A stretch of 64,000 bases of DNA from Salticus scenicus (taxonomy: Eukaryota; Arthropoda; Arachnida; Araneae; Salticidae). Location: positions 209,013,561 to 209,077,560 of the forward strand of contig OZ005653.1 in the NCBI GenBank assembly GCA_963930645.1, in the 5' to 3' direction. The notes under the pieces are model-generated. The model did not search any database, had not been told where the DNA came from, and saw nothing but the letters and a program-made list of their open reading frames with translations. Positions 1 to 12,200 of the stretch are shown in pieces; positions within the stretch are counted from its first letter, which is position 1, and each line of letters opens with the position of its first letter. The translations under genes were made by a program, and so were the position numbers.

Positions 1-383
1 CATATTTTCTGTAAATTAAATGAGGTTGTTCCATTACACACTACAGTATTTTTATAGGTTAAAATTTCCAATGTTTTCCTTCTGATAGCTGGATAATAGA
101 ACTTAGACTGAAAAATTAATTTACTTTCATTAACCTCTTTAGGATGAACATGTCATATGCAGCTATACCGCAGGAATACACAACCTTTTCAGGATGAAGG
201 GCCAATAAATGAAAAAGGATCATATCGAGGGCCAAAGCAACATGTGACTGTTAAAACATGTTATAAACGTGAAAACACTGAGTTTTCTTTTTGTGTTAAT
301 GCACATGAATTACATTTATTACTTTATTTATTTTAATCATGCACAGATTATGCAATAAATAAATAAAACAAAATTAGTAAAAA
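1..383. other. Non-coding flank of hAT pseudogene
   Basis: AT-rich sequence with no supported coding region. It lies past the C-terminal end of the minus-strand hAT transposase remnant, so it probably holds the 3' non-coding end of that element. I could not identify a terminal inverted repeat or target duplication here. Confidence 0.4.
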
Positions 384-2690
384 TTAATGAGATGGCTGGG
401 ACAGAACATTTGAAGTTATTGATTTTATATTGGGCTTAAGATTGGTTGTGGCAATACATAAAACAGAAGAAAGGTTCTCATCTGCCATTTTATTTCTTAT
501 TTTTGATTTGTTTAAATTCATTAGGGAGAGTTTGCTCACAAATGTAGGTGCTACCAAAGAAAGTTGCACATGCAGCTGCATTTCGCTTTAAGCATGAAAA
601 ATCATCAGTTAAATCTTTATAAAATTCTAATATCAGTTTTTCTTTGAATTGATTTTTGAAAAAATCATAATTCTGAAAATCAATTAAGGCCAACTGCATA
701 CTCTCATCCACTAGATTTACATCAACAGAAAATGGAGAAGAAAATACATCAAATTTTGTTCGGCATTTTTCAAAATCTGAAAAACGATCATCAAATGCAT
801 TATGCAAGATTTCAATTTGATCCTCATACTGCATTTTCATGTGTGGAAATTTTTCATGCATTTTTTGGCAGTAGGGAAAGTACAAAATTTTTAGTTTTCA
901 GCTGATTTTGAAACAAACATAACTTTTGTTTAAATCCCTTTACGTTATTTATTAATTGAAAAAATAATTGATTTTTTCCTTGTAGTTTTGTGTTTAACTC
1001 ATTCAAATGGCCTGTTATATCTGTGAGAAAAGCCAAATCACGCTGGAAACTTGGTTCTTTTAACTGTCTACTATTATTTCTACCATGGTAACTTAGAAAT
1101 GTAACAATTTCATCAAATAGTTCCATAAAACGCTTAAGGGCAACTCCTTGGTTGTACCATCTTACTCCTGTGTGATAAAGAATATATCACAGGGTGGCGT
1201 CAATCTGGAAATCATGGAAAAATCAGGGTACTTTATCAATCTGGAAAATTCAGGGAATTTTGTAAAAACACGCAAAAATCATGGAAATTTTCATTTTTGC
1301 CCAGCAAGTATGACTAAGATAGCCAAACAGATGTTATCTTGACCATGAATGCACAGGATTGGTTGCTTTCTAGTTGAATCTTACCAAGTTAACATTAAAA
1401 AGAAAAATTAGTACAACATGAGAAATAATTTTATGTCTTGATGTTAATATGTTGTGCAATTAAAATGAGTCATATTTTTATAATTTTGCTAATAAATTTC
1501 TTCAAAATGTTGAATTTTTTCATTTTATTTTCCTTTTTAAGTGAACAAAGAAGAAAAATATAAAGACTGAGATATTTTTGCCCATCAGTATAGATTTTGA
1601 ATTGCGAGCATATTACACAAGTGTGTGATATGCACAATATTATGAAATGTATATAATAGATAACGGAAATCATGGAAAATTGTCAGAATTAGTCATGAAA
1701 ATCCTGGAAAAATCAGGGAAACTTTTTTCTGAATTTCTGTAGCCACTCTGTATCAGAAGGCAGATTATCAAATTCCTTTAAATTTCTTTGAATTCCCTAT
1801 GTATGTTTGAGGGCAACAAATAAAGTTAATTGCTTCAGATACACACTGCATTAAGTTTGCAAATCCTAATTCTTTACCACATAAATTCTCTTGATGAATA
1901 ATGCAATGAAACTGCACCAGTTCTACACCACATTGAGCAAGGCGTTCTTTTAACAGAGTAACCATTCCAATTTTCATACCAGTCATTGATTTTGCTCCAT
2001 CTGTGGTAATGCTATCACAATTGTCCGTGTTTAAGGAAGCTGTATTGCACAAGTGTAACAAACTGGAAAGAAGTTCACTTCCAGTTGTTTGCCCCTTCAG
2101 GGGAAACATTCCAAGAAGTTCTTCCATAACACAAAATTTTTTATCAATTTCACGAACAAACACAAGTAATTGGGCCACTGATATTGGATCTGTATATTCA
2201 TCAACAGCTAAAGATTTTGAATGTTTTCATTCAACTGTTGAATTTTTCTTTGATTAGTCATTCTATTTAAGCTTATATTTCCAAATTTACTTTTTACTTC
2301 AGGACAAAGTTTTTCTGATGCAATCAACAAACACTTTTTAACGAAATCACCATCTGTGAATGGCCGACCTTCTTTTGCAATAATTTTGGTGACACCTAAG
2401 CTCACTTCCACAAATGAATCCAATTCAGATGCATGCTTTTTTTTTTTTTTTTTTTTTTTGCTTGACTGCTGAAAGATTTTTTGTGATCGTTCATATCCTT
2501 TCATAGATGCAAAATGTTTTTGGTTCGTTTCATAATGCCGCCTCAAGTTATACTCTTTTGCCACTGCAATCTTGCAACTACATATTAAGCATGTGACAGT
2601 ATCATTGCTGTAATTGATGAAACAATATTTATCTGTGCATGAATCTTGAAATTTTTGATTTTGAAAATCACCTTTCCTTTTCTCGCTCAT
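384..2690 (-). pseudogene. Decayed hAT-superfamily transposase (ZBED/GTF2IRD2-like)
   Basis: Pieces of one hAT transposase lie in order on the minus strand. The N-terminal 160-residue piece (2208-2690) has a BED-like zinc finger (CLIC...H...H pattern near residues 34-52), followed by a lysine run encoded by a poly-T tract. The middle piece (1768-2178) has the family signature TDGAKSMTG and the HCIIHQENLC block. The distal pieces (384-1126) carry the C-terminal hAT dimerisation region, with FGSTYICEQT in one frame and LMNLNKSKIRNKMADENL in the next, so a frameshift lies near 520-560. Further breaks occur at about 2210 and about 1770. A separate TIR element (1190-1750) splits the catalytic domain, and the sequence resumes at a conserved HTGVRW block just beyond it. 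Gene order and motifs are seen directly; assignment to the ZBED5/GTF2IRD2-like hAT branch is from family knowledge. It cannot make an active protein. Confidence 0.85.
1190..1750. mobile_element. Nested TIR element (CAGGGTGGC family) with 5-bp TSD
   Basis: The ends are CAGGGTGGC at 1190 and GCCACTCTG at 1750, an imperfect inverted pair. Both sides carry the same pentamer TATCA (1185-1189 and 1751-1755), a target-site duplication. The interior contains the reiterated words TCAGGGAA and ATCATGGAAA and no credible coding region. It interrupts the hAT transposase pseudogene, so it is younger. The same terminus occurs at 4669-4965. A CAG start with a short duplication suggests a hAT-type non-autonomous element, but the superfamily is inferred. 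Confidence 0.75.
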
Positions 2691-3713
2691 TTTACTAAAA
2701 TAAATTATTCAATATAAAGTAAATTATACTGAACTAAAAATATGAAATGAAAAGAGAATATCCAATCCGTTCTTTTACTGCAATTACAAAATAACCGATC
2801 TACTAGCAAAACCACGCGGTGTTGTTTATTAGAATGATCGTCGCTGCTAAGTAGAAGTTGAAGTTATTATTGGTCACGTTCACCATGGAGAAAAACGTGA
2901 GTTCAATCGGGAACTTTTGATTGACCCATTGTAATTTCGAAATCTAACTGCATCCGTACCTACCATACCATCTGTTCCTCGAGACTGTGTCCCGGCACGC
3001 ACGCATGATTACACATTTGTTCTTCGTCCTTGTCTGCTTCCAGACCATGCAGTGAAAGGGAACAAACTGAAAAGGCACATAATAAAAAGTAAATAAGCAT
3101 CATGAAACTCTGTAAATTATTTATTCTGATGCAGAATCGTTTTCGTATTAGATTTTTTTTCCCTGTTTATTTGAAAAAGTCTCTTTTTTTTTTTTTTTTT
3201 TTTTTTAATTAATCTTATTTTATTAACATTTGTAGGCCATAGATTGTGCATCCCTGCTATACTACATTAGTATTTTCCTCCCACATGAGGCAAATGCACC
3301 TCACATGGTGTAGTTCTCAGCTATCAAACATTGTGTCTACTACTTAATCACTCAGAAAATTTTTAATAAGATTCTCTACACTTGAATTTTTATTCAGTGT
3401 TTATATCTCCTTATATTTAATTTAAAATATGCATCCCATAAAGTAAGTTAACAGAAATTTTCTGAATGTTTATATTGGTTATTAATAAATAAATTTAACT
3501 GGAATACAATTGCATTTAGTTTATTCTCAAATTTTGAGCTATAGTTTACTTTTTCATTCTAAATATGTAGTATGCATTTAAAATGTTTATCTTGATCTTG
3601 AATGTCTGGATAAATGAATTATAGTACAACCATATAATCTTCTTAGTTAGCATTTTCCATCTGAAAGTAAATATGTGATGCAAGCCTGGTGATCAAAATA
3701 ATGATGTGCAGTG
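2691..3713. other. Intergenic, no gene seen
   Basis: This is the 5' side of the hAT remnant, with a less AT-rich patch at about 2800-3060 that may be its 5' non-coding end, then a poly-T run near 3185-3206 and plain AT-rich sequence. No coding region is supported. Confidence 0.4.
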
Positions 3714-4414
3714 CAGGGTTTGCATTAGAGGGTGGGATTGCGAGAATCTCGCAATATTTTGAAAAATCCCACTATAAAAATATATCATAAGGTTGATTTT
3801 ACCCCAATTTTTTTCACATTGCTCATTGAATATTTGATCAACTTTTTAGTTCAGTTCTGTAACATATTAATTGCTTTGAAGCCTGTAGTTATCTTTCTTT
3901 TTAACTTCTCTAGAATTTCTGCATGAAAGAAAAAAAAAAAGTGGAAATATTATGTAACTTCAAAATACTTCTTAATTGTAAATATTTGTTATGAGGATAT
4001 ATGAAATGTTTATTTTATCAACAAGCAACTACAAAGTGTGAAGGCTAAAAATTGCAATAATTATGTATTAAATAATTTAGATTATTCTACTTACTTCACT
4101 TCTTTCAAAAACACTATTTGAGTACTCAAAATCAAATTGAAAATAAATTTTGAAACATGTTAAGTAATAACTTGAGCAATTCTTTCCTCATTTCTGATGA
4201 AAATTTAGATTCTGAATATCAAAGCAGTCAGTATTTGTCTTTAGCCGAAAAATGGGAAAGAAAATAAATAAATTTACATTTTTAATATTTACTTGATTTT
4301 TTTTTTTTTTTTTTTAATTATCATTCTCTAAAAATAAATTTGAAGGATCCCACTTAAATGTTTTGTTAGTATGGGAGAATCCCACTCAATATCTTTTTTC
4401 TAGTGTGAACCCTG
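3714..4414. mobile_element. Probable non-autonomous TIR element (CAGGGTTTGCA ends)
   Basis: It begins CAGGGTTTGCA and ends TGTGAACCCTG, an 11-bp imperfect inverted pair. Subterminal sequence is also inverted: GGTGGGATT near the left end and GAATCCCACT near the right. The interior is AT-rich without coding potential. No clean target duplication was found, so the exact ends are uncertain. Confidence 0.5.
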
Positions 4415-4668
4415 ATGTGGTATATGCCTTGAATGAATACAAGGTGATTGATTATGTATATGTTTGTGGAACGTCAATTGATTTTTTCTTTCACTCTGTC
4501 TGATTTTTTTTTTTTTTTTTTTTTTTATCTTTTAGCTAAGTAATCACTGACCATAAACATGATTTTATTCATATGAACCTCTTGTGCATATTTAAACTCA
4601 ATTCAATTAGAAGAAATGCTTGTTAAGCATAATTTAATTTAAAACATCTTGCATTAAATAAATATTTT

Positions 4669-4965
4669 CAGGGTGGCTAGCAGTCAGGGAAAAACAAAGA
4701 GTCAGGGAACTGAGAAAATCTGGAAAAGTCAGGGAATAGTCAGGGAATTTCCTTTAAAGTCAGGGAATTTTGACAAATTTTGTGAAAATAAGCTATATTA
4801 ATCATTAAATTATCAATGATAGTTTAAATCACTAAATTTTTTGCTAGTGTCGTGAAATTTTCATCGAAAATAAACGTGAGAGTCAGGGAAAAATGGAGAA
4901 AAATCTCGAAAAATAGTCAGGGAAAAGTCAGGGAATTTGAAAAGGTTTAAATGCTTGCCACCCTG
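4669..4965. mobile_element. CAGGGTGGC-family MITE, 297 bp
   Basis: The ends CAGGGTGGC (4669) and GCCACCCTG (4965) are a perfect 9-bp inverted repeat. They are flanked on both sides by ATTTT, a possible 5-bp duplication that is weak evidence in such AT-rich DNA. The interior repeats GTCAGGGAA several times, as in the copy at 1190-1750. Confidence 0.7.
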
Positions 4966-6239
4966 ATTTTTGTCTGTGTGAAAATAAAATATTAAATGTA
5001 CATACAAGGATGTGAGAAAGTAAAAAATTCTGATGGCTCTTATCTCTCTTGAATAAAGCGTTTTATATATATTTTTCTCAATTTCTCTTCCCTTTCAGTT
5101 ACTTTAAAAGTTAAATTTCAATTATTTCAAGGCAAGGTGTTTTTCATTATTATGCCCAAAACCTTCAAAAAGAAAGGCAAAGATCGTTGATAAAGATGTA
5201 TAGTTTTCAATGTAATTTTATGAATACAAAGACTGTAATGTGGATTGTGCAGCATTGAAAAAATAAGTACTAAAATTCCACATTGATTTTCCTTTTCTGT
5301 TAATTGTATAAATTTTATAATTTTGTTTATAGTACTTTTTTATTTGAAAATGTTTACGTATTTGTAAATATTTTATGCTTTGTAGCAGATACAAACAAAA
5401 TAAAATGGGATGCTTTTGAAAATAATTCTTTAAGATAATACATATAATCAATTTTAATATACATAATTTATATTTTTAAGTCTGAAAAATGTGTTATTTT
5501 TATTGTAAAATTAATAATTTTATATGAAATTCTTAAGGCAATTTTATGGTTTTTCGTGTGAATATGCATAATGCAGATTTATTTTATATGTCAATTTAAA
5601 AAATATTCATTATAAAAAAAATGAATTTTTATTAAAAATTATTAGTCTTAGTTGTGCAGAATCACTCATTCCATAAAATCAAATTATGCATGTCGACTCT
5701 ATCCCCAAAAAAGTAAGTGCTTGTGCAGAAAGCTTACATTGCAAACAAGTTAAAATAATAATTAAAGTTTCATTTTACTTAAAGTCGAAGTTTTTACGAT
5801 TTCCAATCAGTCTTAAAAAAAGATAGTGTTTGGTATTGAAACATATGTAGACAATTTTAACTTTTGTGCTTTTAACAAGTATATTGAAATATTGAGTGCT
5901 TTAATGTATTGCAACGTCATATTTAAGTTTTATAATATTTTATGTAATTTTACATAAAAAAATTTATTTTTATTTTCAGTGGCAATAAATAACATTAAAG
6001 TGTTGGAGTTTTTTGTTCCTGTTGTATGTAAGTGGGTAGATAAATATAAAAGAAACTAGGTGACTGAATCTGTAGGAATTAAAAGCAACAGTTGTATGAA
6101 AAATAGTATCAGACAACTGCAATAACAGAAATTCCCATTGTTGTGTTTTATATAGTCACAAACAGTGGCCAAAACATTCATGCAAAAATTTATTAAATCA
6201 GTATATTTTGTGCTACTGCATAAAAAAAAGTCTTATTTG

Positions 6240-6274
<35 letters not shown>

Positions 6275-6275
6275 G
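4966..6275. other. Intergenic AT-rich stretch
   Basis: No coding region, RNA gene or clear repeat boundary was seen. A 30-base poly-A tract at about 6248-6274 precedes the HINE-like repeat. Confidence 0.4.
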
Positions 6276-6440
6276 AATAGTTGGTATAGGGGGACTTTTC
6301 TTGGTTCCCTGTCACATATTTGTTCTCATAAATTTCTACTTTTATATTCAGTATAAGAGAAATGTATTTGGCCAATTGCTTGACATAGTCGCCGACTGAA
6401 ATACCTCATCTAGTAATGCTACCCACCATTCAATACAATA

Positions 6441-6648
6441 CAGTCGGTAACAAAAGTATCCGAACACTAGCAAAAATTCCTATATAAAAAAAGTATAGTT
6501 AATACTGTTTTGTTAAATAAATCCTTGTTGAATCATGTTCTTAGACTGAGAACACGATTCGACAAGGATTTACTTAACAAAACAGTATTAACTCTACTTT
6601 TTTGTATCAGAATTTTTGCTAGTGTTTGGATACTTTTGTTACTGACTG
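6441..6648. mobile_element. Tc1/mariner-type MITE, 208 bp, TA duplication
   Basis: It is flanked by TA on both sides (6439-6440 and 6649-6650). It starts CAGTCGGTAACAAAAGTATC and ends with the near-perfect reverse complement. The arms stay complementary almost to the centre (about 6545), so the whole element folds into one long hairpin. There is no coding capacity. The CAGT-type ends and TA duplication place it among Tc1/mariner derivatives. It sits inside the older HINE-like copy. Confidence 0.85.
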
Positions 6649-7017
6649 TACATTCATCTTATCCTAATTTGCTCGGTCATTTTATTGGTGTTAGTTTTTT
6701 ATTTTAGTTTACATGCAATTCTATACTATTTCCAATACAACAATCTCCATAATGCAAGTTCATGTAAATGCTGCTTTATTCTGCAATGTTAAGAAAATCC
6801 TAAATTTCGAATAGCTTACAAATTTTTCTGATTAGAATAGTAATTATCAGTGATGTTTAAGCCACTATAAGTGACATTTTATCAGCGATCTTGTATCTTT
6901 ATAGTGAAAATATTCCTCATGATGGATGTTTATGCAAAATTTTGCCTGATTCTGCCATATTAAGAAATAATTACAAGATAAAAAGAACTTTATTTATACC
7001 ATGTTTTTAAATATTAT

Positions 7018-7480
7018 GTTGAATCATATAAATGCTACTGAAGACAGCGGGAATCTGGAAAAATTGGCTAAAAGTACTAAAAAAAATTCATTGTAATTGT
7101 GTTTTGAGCTATTATAAAAGTTTCAAGTGGCTAGCTAGCTAGCCGGGAAGTTAGTTAAAAATCGATTGCAAGCTTTGTAGTAGTAACGCTGCCAAAAGCA
7201 ACAGGTACCTGAAGGATTTGGCTAAAAGTATTAAAAAGATGCATTTTCACCATGTTCTGAATTATTCTTGAAGTTTCAAATGTCTAGCTAGTCGGGAAGT
7301 TTGTTAAATAAATTTTCTGTCAAATCCTATAAGCGCTGTCAAAGGCAGTAGTGACCTGAAACAGTCAACTAAAAGTGTTTAAAAAGTGTATTGTCACCGT
7401 GTTCTGAGCTATCCTGAAAGATTCAAATGTCTAGCTAGTCGGGAAGTTAGTTAAAAATTGGTTGCAAGATTTGTGCTGGA
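7018..7480 (+). repeat. Three ~150-bp imperfect tandem repeats
   Basis: Three units each contain GCTAGCTAG(C/T)CGGGAAGTT followed by GTTAAAAATCG(A/G)TTGCAAG or a variant. Unit boundaries fall near 7018, 7154, 7303 and 7451. The first unit has an expanded GCTA run (about 7131-7142). There is no coding potential. Confidence 0.6.
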
Positions 7481-7880
7481 CAAACAAACAAACAATAATC
7501 CAAGTTAACAAAAACATGGTAAAATCATAAATTTTGAATACTTAGGAAGTTTTCAAAGTAAAATTTTCATAGTTAATGATGCTCATCCAGTATCCTAAAT
7601 CAAGTATGTAAGATTGTGTGTAGGATTTTTTCCTGATTTAGGGATTTTTATTTTTATTTTTTATTTTTTTTAAGTAACTGTTACAAGGAAACCATTGTAC
7701 GATGAAAATTTATAACTATATTCTGTAATTTACTAGTATTACTTTAGATTTACAAAAACTTTACATGTATTTTATCAGTTACAATCATTTAACCCCCCCC
7801 CCTTTTTTTTTTTTCAGGATTTTTAAATTAGGGTCACAATCAGCCCTGCTAAATGATATTTTGAAAGGGGTCTGACTTGT

Positions 7881-8823
7881 TTACTTTCTCTTACCATAAG
7901 GTAGAGAAAGTATTGTTTTTGAATCAAATTTTCGAATGCGAGATTTTGTTATATTTACATGTTTTGAGGTGCCGAAAATCATGTTTTTAGCAAATGGTCT
8001 GTGGGTGTGTCTGTCTGTTATCAGCATATCTCAAGAACAAATAGTAGCAGACATTCCAAACTTGGAATTCTAAATGTGTATCATATATAGATGCTACAGT
8101 AAGCTTTTCGTTAAGATCAAGCAAATAGTTCGTGTACAGGGGCAATCAAGAGAATTCTAATACAATTACGTCTATGGGGGAAATTGCAGGTAAGTAGAGT
8201 TTAACGTCTATAGACTGCACTAAACCAAATGAAACGAATATATATATTTTGTAATAGAGATAGTCAACTGGGAAAAAATATTTTGTATATGTAGGAGCCT
8301 CGCCTCCCCCCATGGCGGGAAGTCCCCCCTCGAGGGGAGTAAATTTTCATGATGGGTATCTTTCAAAAGAGCTCGCCAATACCTTTAAAACGAATGGTTG
8401 AACCATCAATCTGCGATAATTCAAAACAAAGTTATCGATTTTTTTTTATTGAGAATAAAATGGACTTTTTTTGGATATTTAGTGTTATACTACTTCTCTA
8501 ATATGGAAATCGTCTGCATTATCATGAAGGATAATTTTTTAAAATAATAATTTTAATAAATTTTTTTTTAAAAACAGAATTATTTTTTAATAACCAAATT
8601 AAATTTTATATAAATCTAGGTGGGTGCATTAATGAAGCGGGGGGTTGAGGGGGGCTACTGCCCCCCTCACACAGAATTAATTATCATATAAAACTCTTCC
8701 GAAGCCTAATTTGAATTGTTTAACATAGGTTTACATAACATCGTTATCTTACCTCTTAATCTCCAACCTGTATTTATAGTATTAAATTTCAGTGTAAGAG
8801 AAAGTCGTGTGAGTGACACACCA
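7881..8823 (+). mobile_element. Helentron/HINE-like non-autonomous element
   Basis: The left end has ACTTTCTCTTAC, which forms a hairpin with GGTAGAGAAAGT a few bases on. The exact reverse complement GTAAGAGAAAGT returns near the right end (about 8794), a subterminal inverted repeat. A short terminal stem-loop follows, GTGTG-AGTGA-CACAC. The core holds G/C-rich blocks (about 8300-8340 and 8636-8670) in AT-rich DNA. Subterminal inverted repeats plus a 3' stem-loop are the described architecture of Helentron-associated elements; the assignment is inference, as no Rep/helicase gene is present. Confidence 0.55.
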
Positions 8824-9081
8824 GATTATTTAATGATAAAAATATATCTGAAAATGCTCTAAAATTCATTATTCACTTCTAGAATTAAAAACAAATCAGT
8901 GGATCAAATTTCTTAAAAGGGTTTGAACTACAAATGTTTCCAGATAAAAGATGTTTTACTGAATGCAGTTATTTTTACTCAAATGTCTCTAATTTCTCTA
9001 CTGACACCACTTTATAATGCCTTGATTATTTTTTTATCTTTTAAACAATATTTAAAAGTTGTTAAATCAATATCTCTTTAG
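8824..9081 (+). other. Mitofusin intron 5' of first visible exon
   Basis: AT-rich sequence ending in a pyrimidine-rich acceptor (TATCTCTTTAG at 9071-9081). Presumed to be the 3' part of an intron whose 5' exon is outside the window or was not recognised. Confidence 0.6.
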
Positions 9082-9234
9082 GTACCTTGGCCTGTACCCA
9101 GTACTCCTCAAACACCAAGTAATGAAATAAAAATTGCATCTCCTGCTCCTGAATACATTGCACTTCTTCAAAGGCTAGCACTCTCATCACCAACATCACA
9201 GACAGCTGTGGGAATTCTTGCCATTGGTGGTTTT
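9082..9234 (+). CDS. Marf: Mitofusin exon (51 codons, phase 0)
   Basis: Exon bounded by TCTCTTTAG and GTAAGT. It encodes a proline-rich linker (PWPVPSTPQTP), the LQRLALSSPTSQTAVG segment and the start of the membrane anchor. Length 153 nt, in frame on both sides. Confidence 0.93.
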
Positions 9235-12200
9235 GTAAGTTTTTTTTTATTATTTATTTATTTTGATTACATTAATTCATTGTTATTTAAGAACCAGGAC
9301 TCATGCATGAGTTTTCAACTTTAAAAAATCATTTTTTGAAGTCATCATACAAGGTCCCATTCCTCTTTCTCTTTGTATATGTTAGCAAATTTCAGTTGCT
9401 TGGTCATATATATCGATTTTTATAAATTTGTATGTGAAATAAGGAAAATCTTTTAGGCTTTTCTGGAGTAAAAAATGATTTGGTGTCACTTTCAGAAAGC
9501 CAATTTTCAAGAAAGAGCTTCTTCACAAAATCAACTTTCAGTGAAGAGGCACCTTCACAAAGTCAGTTTTCAGTGATAAAGCTGCACGCTCAAATTTCTG
9601 TGCATTTTGATATATTATATATGTAATGTAGTGAAGAAGCAGTCTTGTCATTCACTAAATAAACAATATATTCAAAGTTTATTCCTCTACATTAATTTGT
9701 ATCTACTAGTATGTCAAGACACAAGTGTCCATAGTTCAGATTCTTTGAGGAACGACAAAGCATAGATTTTAGATTTTTACAGAGACCCAGCCACAAATTT
9801 AGTTAATTATTGAAATATCATTAAAAAAAAAAAAATCTTTCACATTTTACTCAGTCCCTTTGTTCAGTAATTCCTTGTTTATTGTATAAACAGCTCTTAA
9901 TCTTTTTTTTTTTTTAGTTTGTATTGACATTAATGGCTCAAGTTTTCTTGAGTCTCCCAGGAAATACTGTGCCTGCATTTATTTTATGCAACAATGATCA
10001 CAAATAGAAGAAAATTGTTCTTACTCCGCTGAAATGCTTCCTAAAGTTTATCTTTTTATCGAATCTCACATTAAAATGGTCTGTGTTGGGAATGTGAGAT
10101 TACCAAAGCGCTTTACATATTATTTTCAATATAGGCTTTTCATTAGTTAAATATTAATTCTTTGAGGATTAAATATTACTTCTTTTATTTTCTTTCACAT
10201 ATACAGTCGACACCGGTTATAACGTACTGTCAGGGGATCAGAAAATATGGTACGTTATAACCGAAGTACGTTATAAGCAATATTTCCAATAAAATTTAGT
10301 GCCTAACGAAATCGCAATAATAGAGATTTTAAACAGAAGGTTTATGAGTTTCTCAAAATAAAATAAGAAAAAAGAAAAGAAACATTTTACTACTTACATA
10401 TTTATTTGGAAAAATAATCTGTTATTTTTCGTTGTTTTTTTTGATTAGATGACACAGTAAAAATTACATTTTCAATATTTATAATGGAACTTTGCACAGT
10501 CTCAGAATAGTCAGTATGTAATTCAACGAACCGCGATAAAGTTTTTATAGCACTCAATGCTTCAGATACTTTTGGCACCTCCTCTTCATATTCGTCTTCA
10601 TTATTATCACTTTCACTGTCTTCATTGATTGATCCAGAGACTGATGCAACAATCTCGCTATAGGATGGTGTTTCGGATGTCGTCAGATCATCATCTACGG
10701 AAACGTATGAATCAATGTCCTGTTGAGGAACAATATTTTCGATGTTCTGCATTTTCAACCATTCTGATAATGGTATGTTTTCTTCATCATCACTTGGAGT
10801 ACCAGCAGAGAGACGCGCATGATGAAAACAATTTTTAATTATAGCTGATGTGACACATTGCCAAGATTTATTTAGCATTCTTATTGCATCTAAAACAGAA
10901 ATGGTGAATTTTTCTTTATTTTCTAAAGCCAGAATGTTAACGCTGTATGAAATATTTTCTGAAATGAGATTTTAGGCTTCGAATCACACCCTGGTCCATG
11001 GGTTGAATTTTTGCAGATGTATTCGGTGGAAGAAACATTAGTTCAATGGAACTTAAATTATCCACTAGTGGATGTGCAGGGCAATTGTTCAAAATTAAGA
11101 CAATTTTTCTTTTCTTTCTCTGCAGTTCCTTATCCCATAACCGGAGTTCCTCATGGAATATCTCGGACGTCATCCACGCTTTATGATTAGCAACATATCG
11201 AACAGGCAGATTTTTTACATTCTTGAAACATCTCGGCTGTTTTGCTTTCCCTATGACCAATAATTTTCTTTTTTCATTGCCAGTCATATTTGCACACAAA
11301 AGTACTGTCAACCTCTCCTTAGATTGTTTACCGCCAACACATTTATCTCCTTTGAATTTTAGAGTTTTCTCTGGAGTTAACTTATAGAATATACCCGTCT
11401 CGTCACAATTAAAGATGTCTTCTTTGGCGTATTTCTCTTTTTTTTCAAGCCAGACTTCATTAATCCATTGTTCAACAGCTGTCGTTGACACTTCAGCAGC
11501 TTCTCCAGAAATTTTACTACAAATAATGTTATGCTGTTTTTTAAATCGTTCCAACCAACCTACTGAACAAATAAAATCCTCATTAAAGAGTTTAGCAAAG
11601 TCTTCTGCTTTTGCTTGTAACACTGCTCCTGTAATCAGGATATTCATGTTTCTTTGTATCGTAAACCATTTTAACAAAGCTTTATATATGTCTTTGTGAG
11701 GAGTTGTCCTAAGTTTTTTCGTTTTACTGCTAAACTGTCCAAACGCAGCAATGATTGAATCTTTGTTTTTCCAAATTGTATTAACAGTTGTTTTAGACAG
11801 ATTCAGTTTTCGACCGATTTCAACTTGCGTTTGACCACCTTCGATATCCCGAATAATTTTTATTTTTTCGTGTAGCATCATAGCTTTTCGTTTTCTACAA
11901 GTATCCATGACTTCAACAGCAAGATAAACTTCAATAGATATAGTACACGTACACAGACTGAGAAACTGAACTCGAATAAATGTTTCAATGCTTTTTTGCT
12001 CTCGTTTTGAACTCTTTCATAATCAGTTGCCAATCACAGCACCTGCTCAGGCATGCTATTCCCCACTCCCTGTGTGGGAAGCTTCATTGGACATTTCCAA
12101 ACCAGAAATGCAAGGCTGACATCCAATTTTGGCTTTTCGTTCCAGTCTAAAAAGTGTGTTATAACCAGATTAAGGCTTGCATAGTCCGTTACAGCCGAAG

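Larger units (their letters stand above)
6276..7620 (+). repeat. Old copy of the CTAGTTGGCATAGG HINE-like family
   Basis: The left end (TAGTTGGTATAGGGGGACTT) is a diverged match to the copies starting at 39683 and 61031. Collinear pieces follow, including CAATGTTAAGAAAATCCTAA and, near 7530-7600, GAAGTTTTCAAAGTA followed by a GATGCTCATCCAGTATCC block. The copy is interrupted by a mariner-type MITE (6441-6648) and by an unrelated tandem repeat (7018-7480). The terminal GGGGAACT hairpin of the younger copies is not recognisable, so the right boundary is approximate. Confidence 0.5.

Noticed and set aside
1..9081. Upstream mitofusin exons (GTPase, HR1)
   Set aside because: I looked for the G motifs and the preceding linker on the + strand and found no convincing exon. 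They probably lie before the window.
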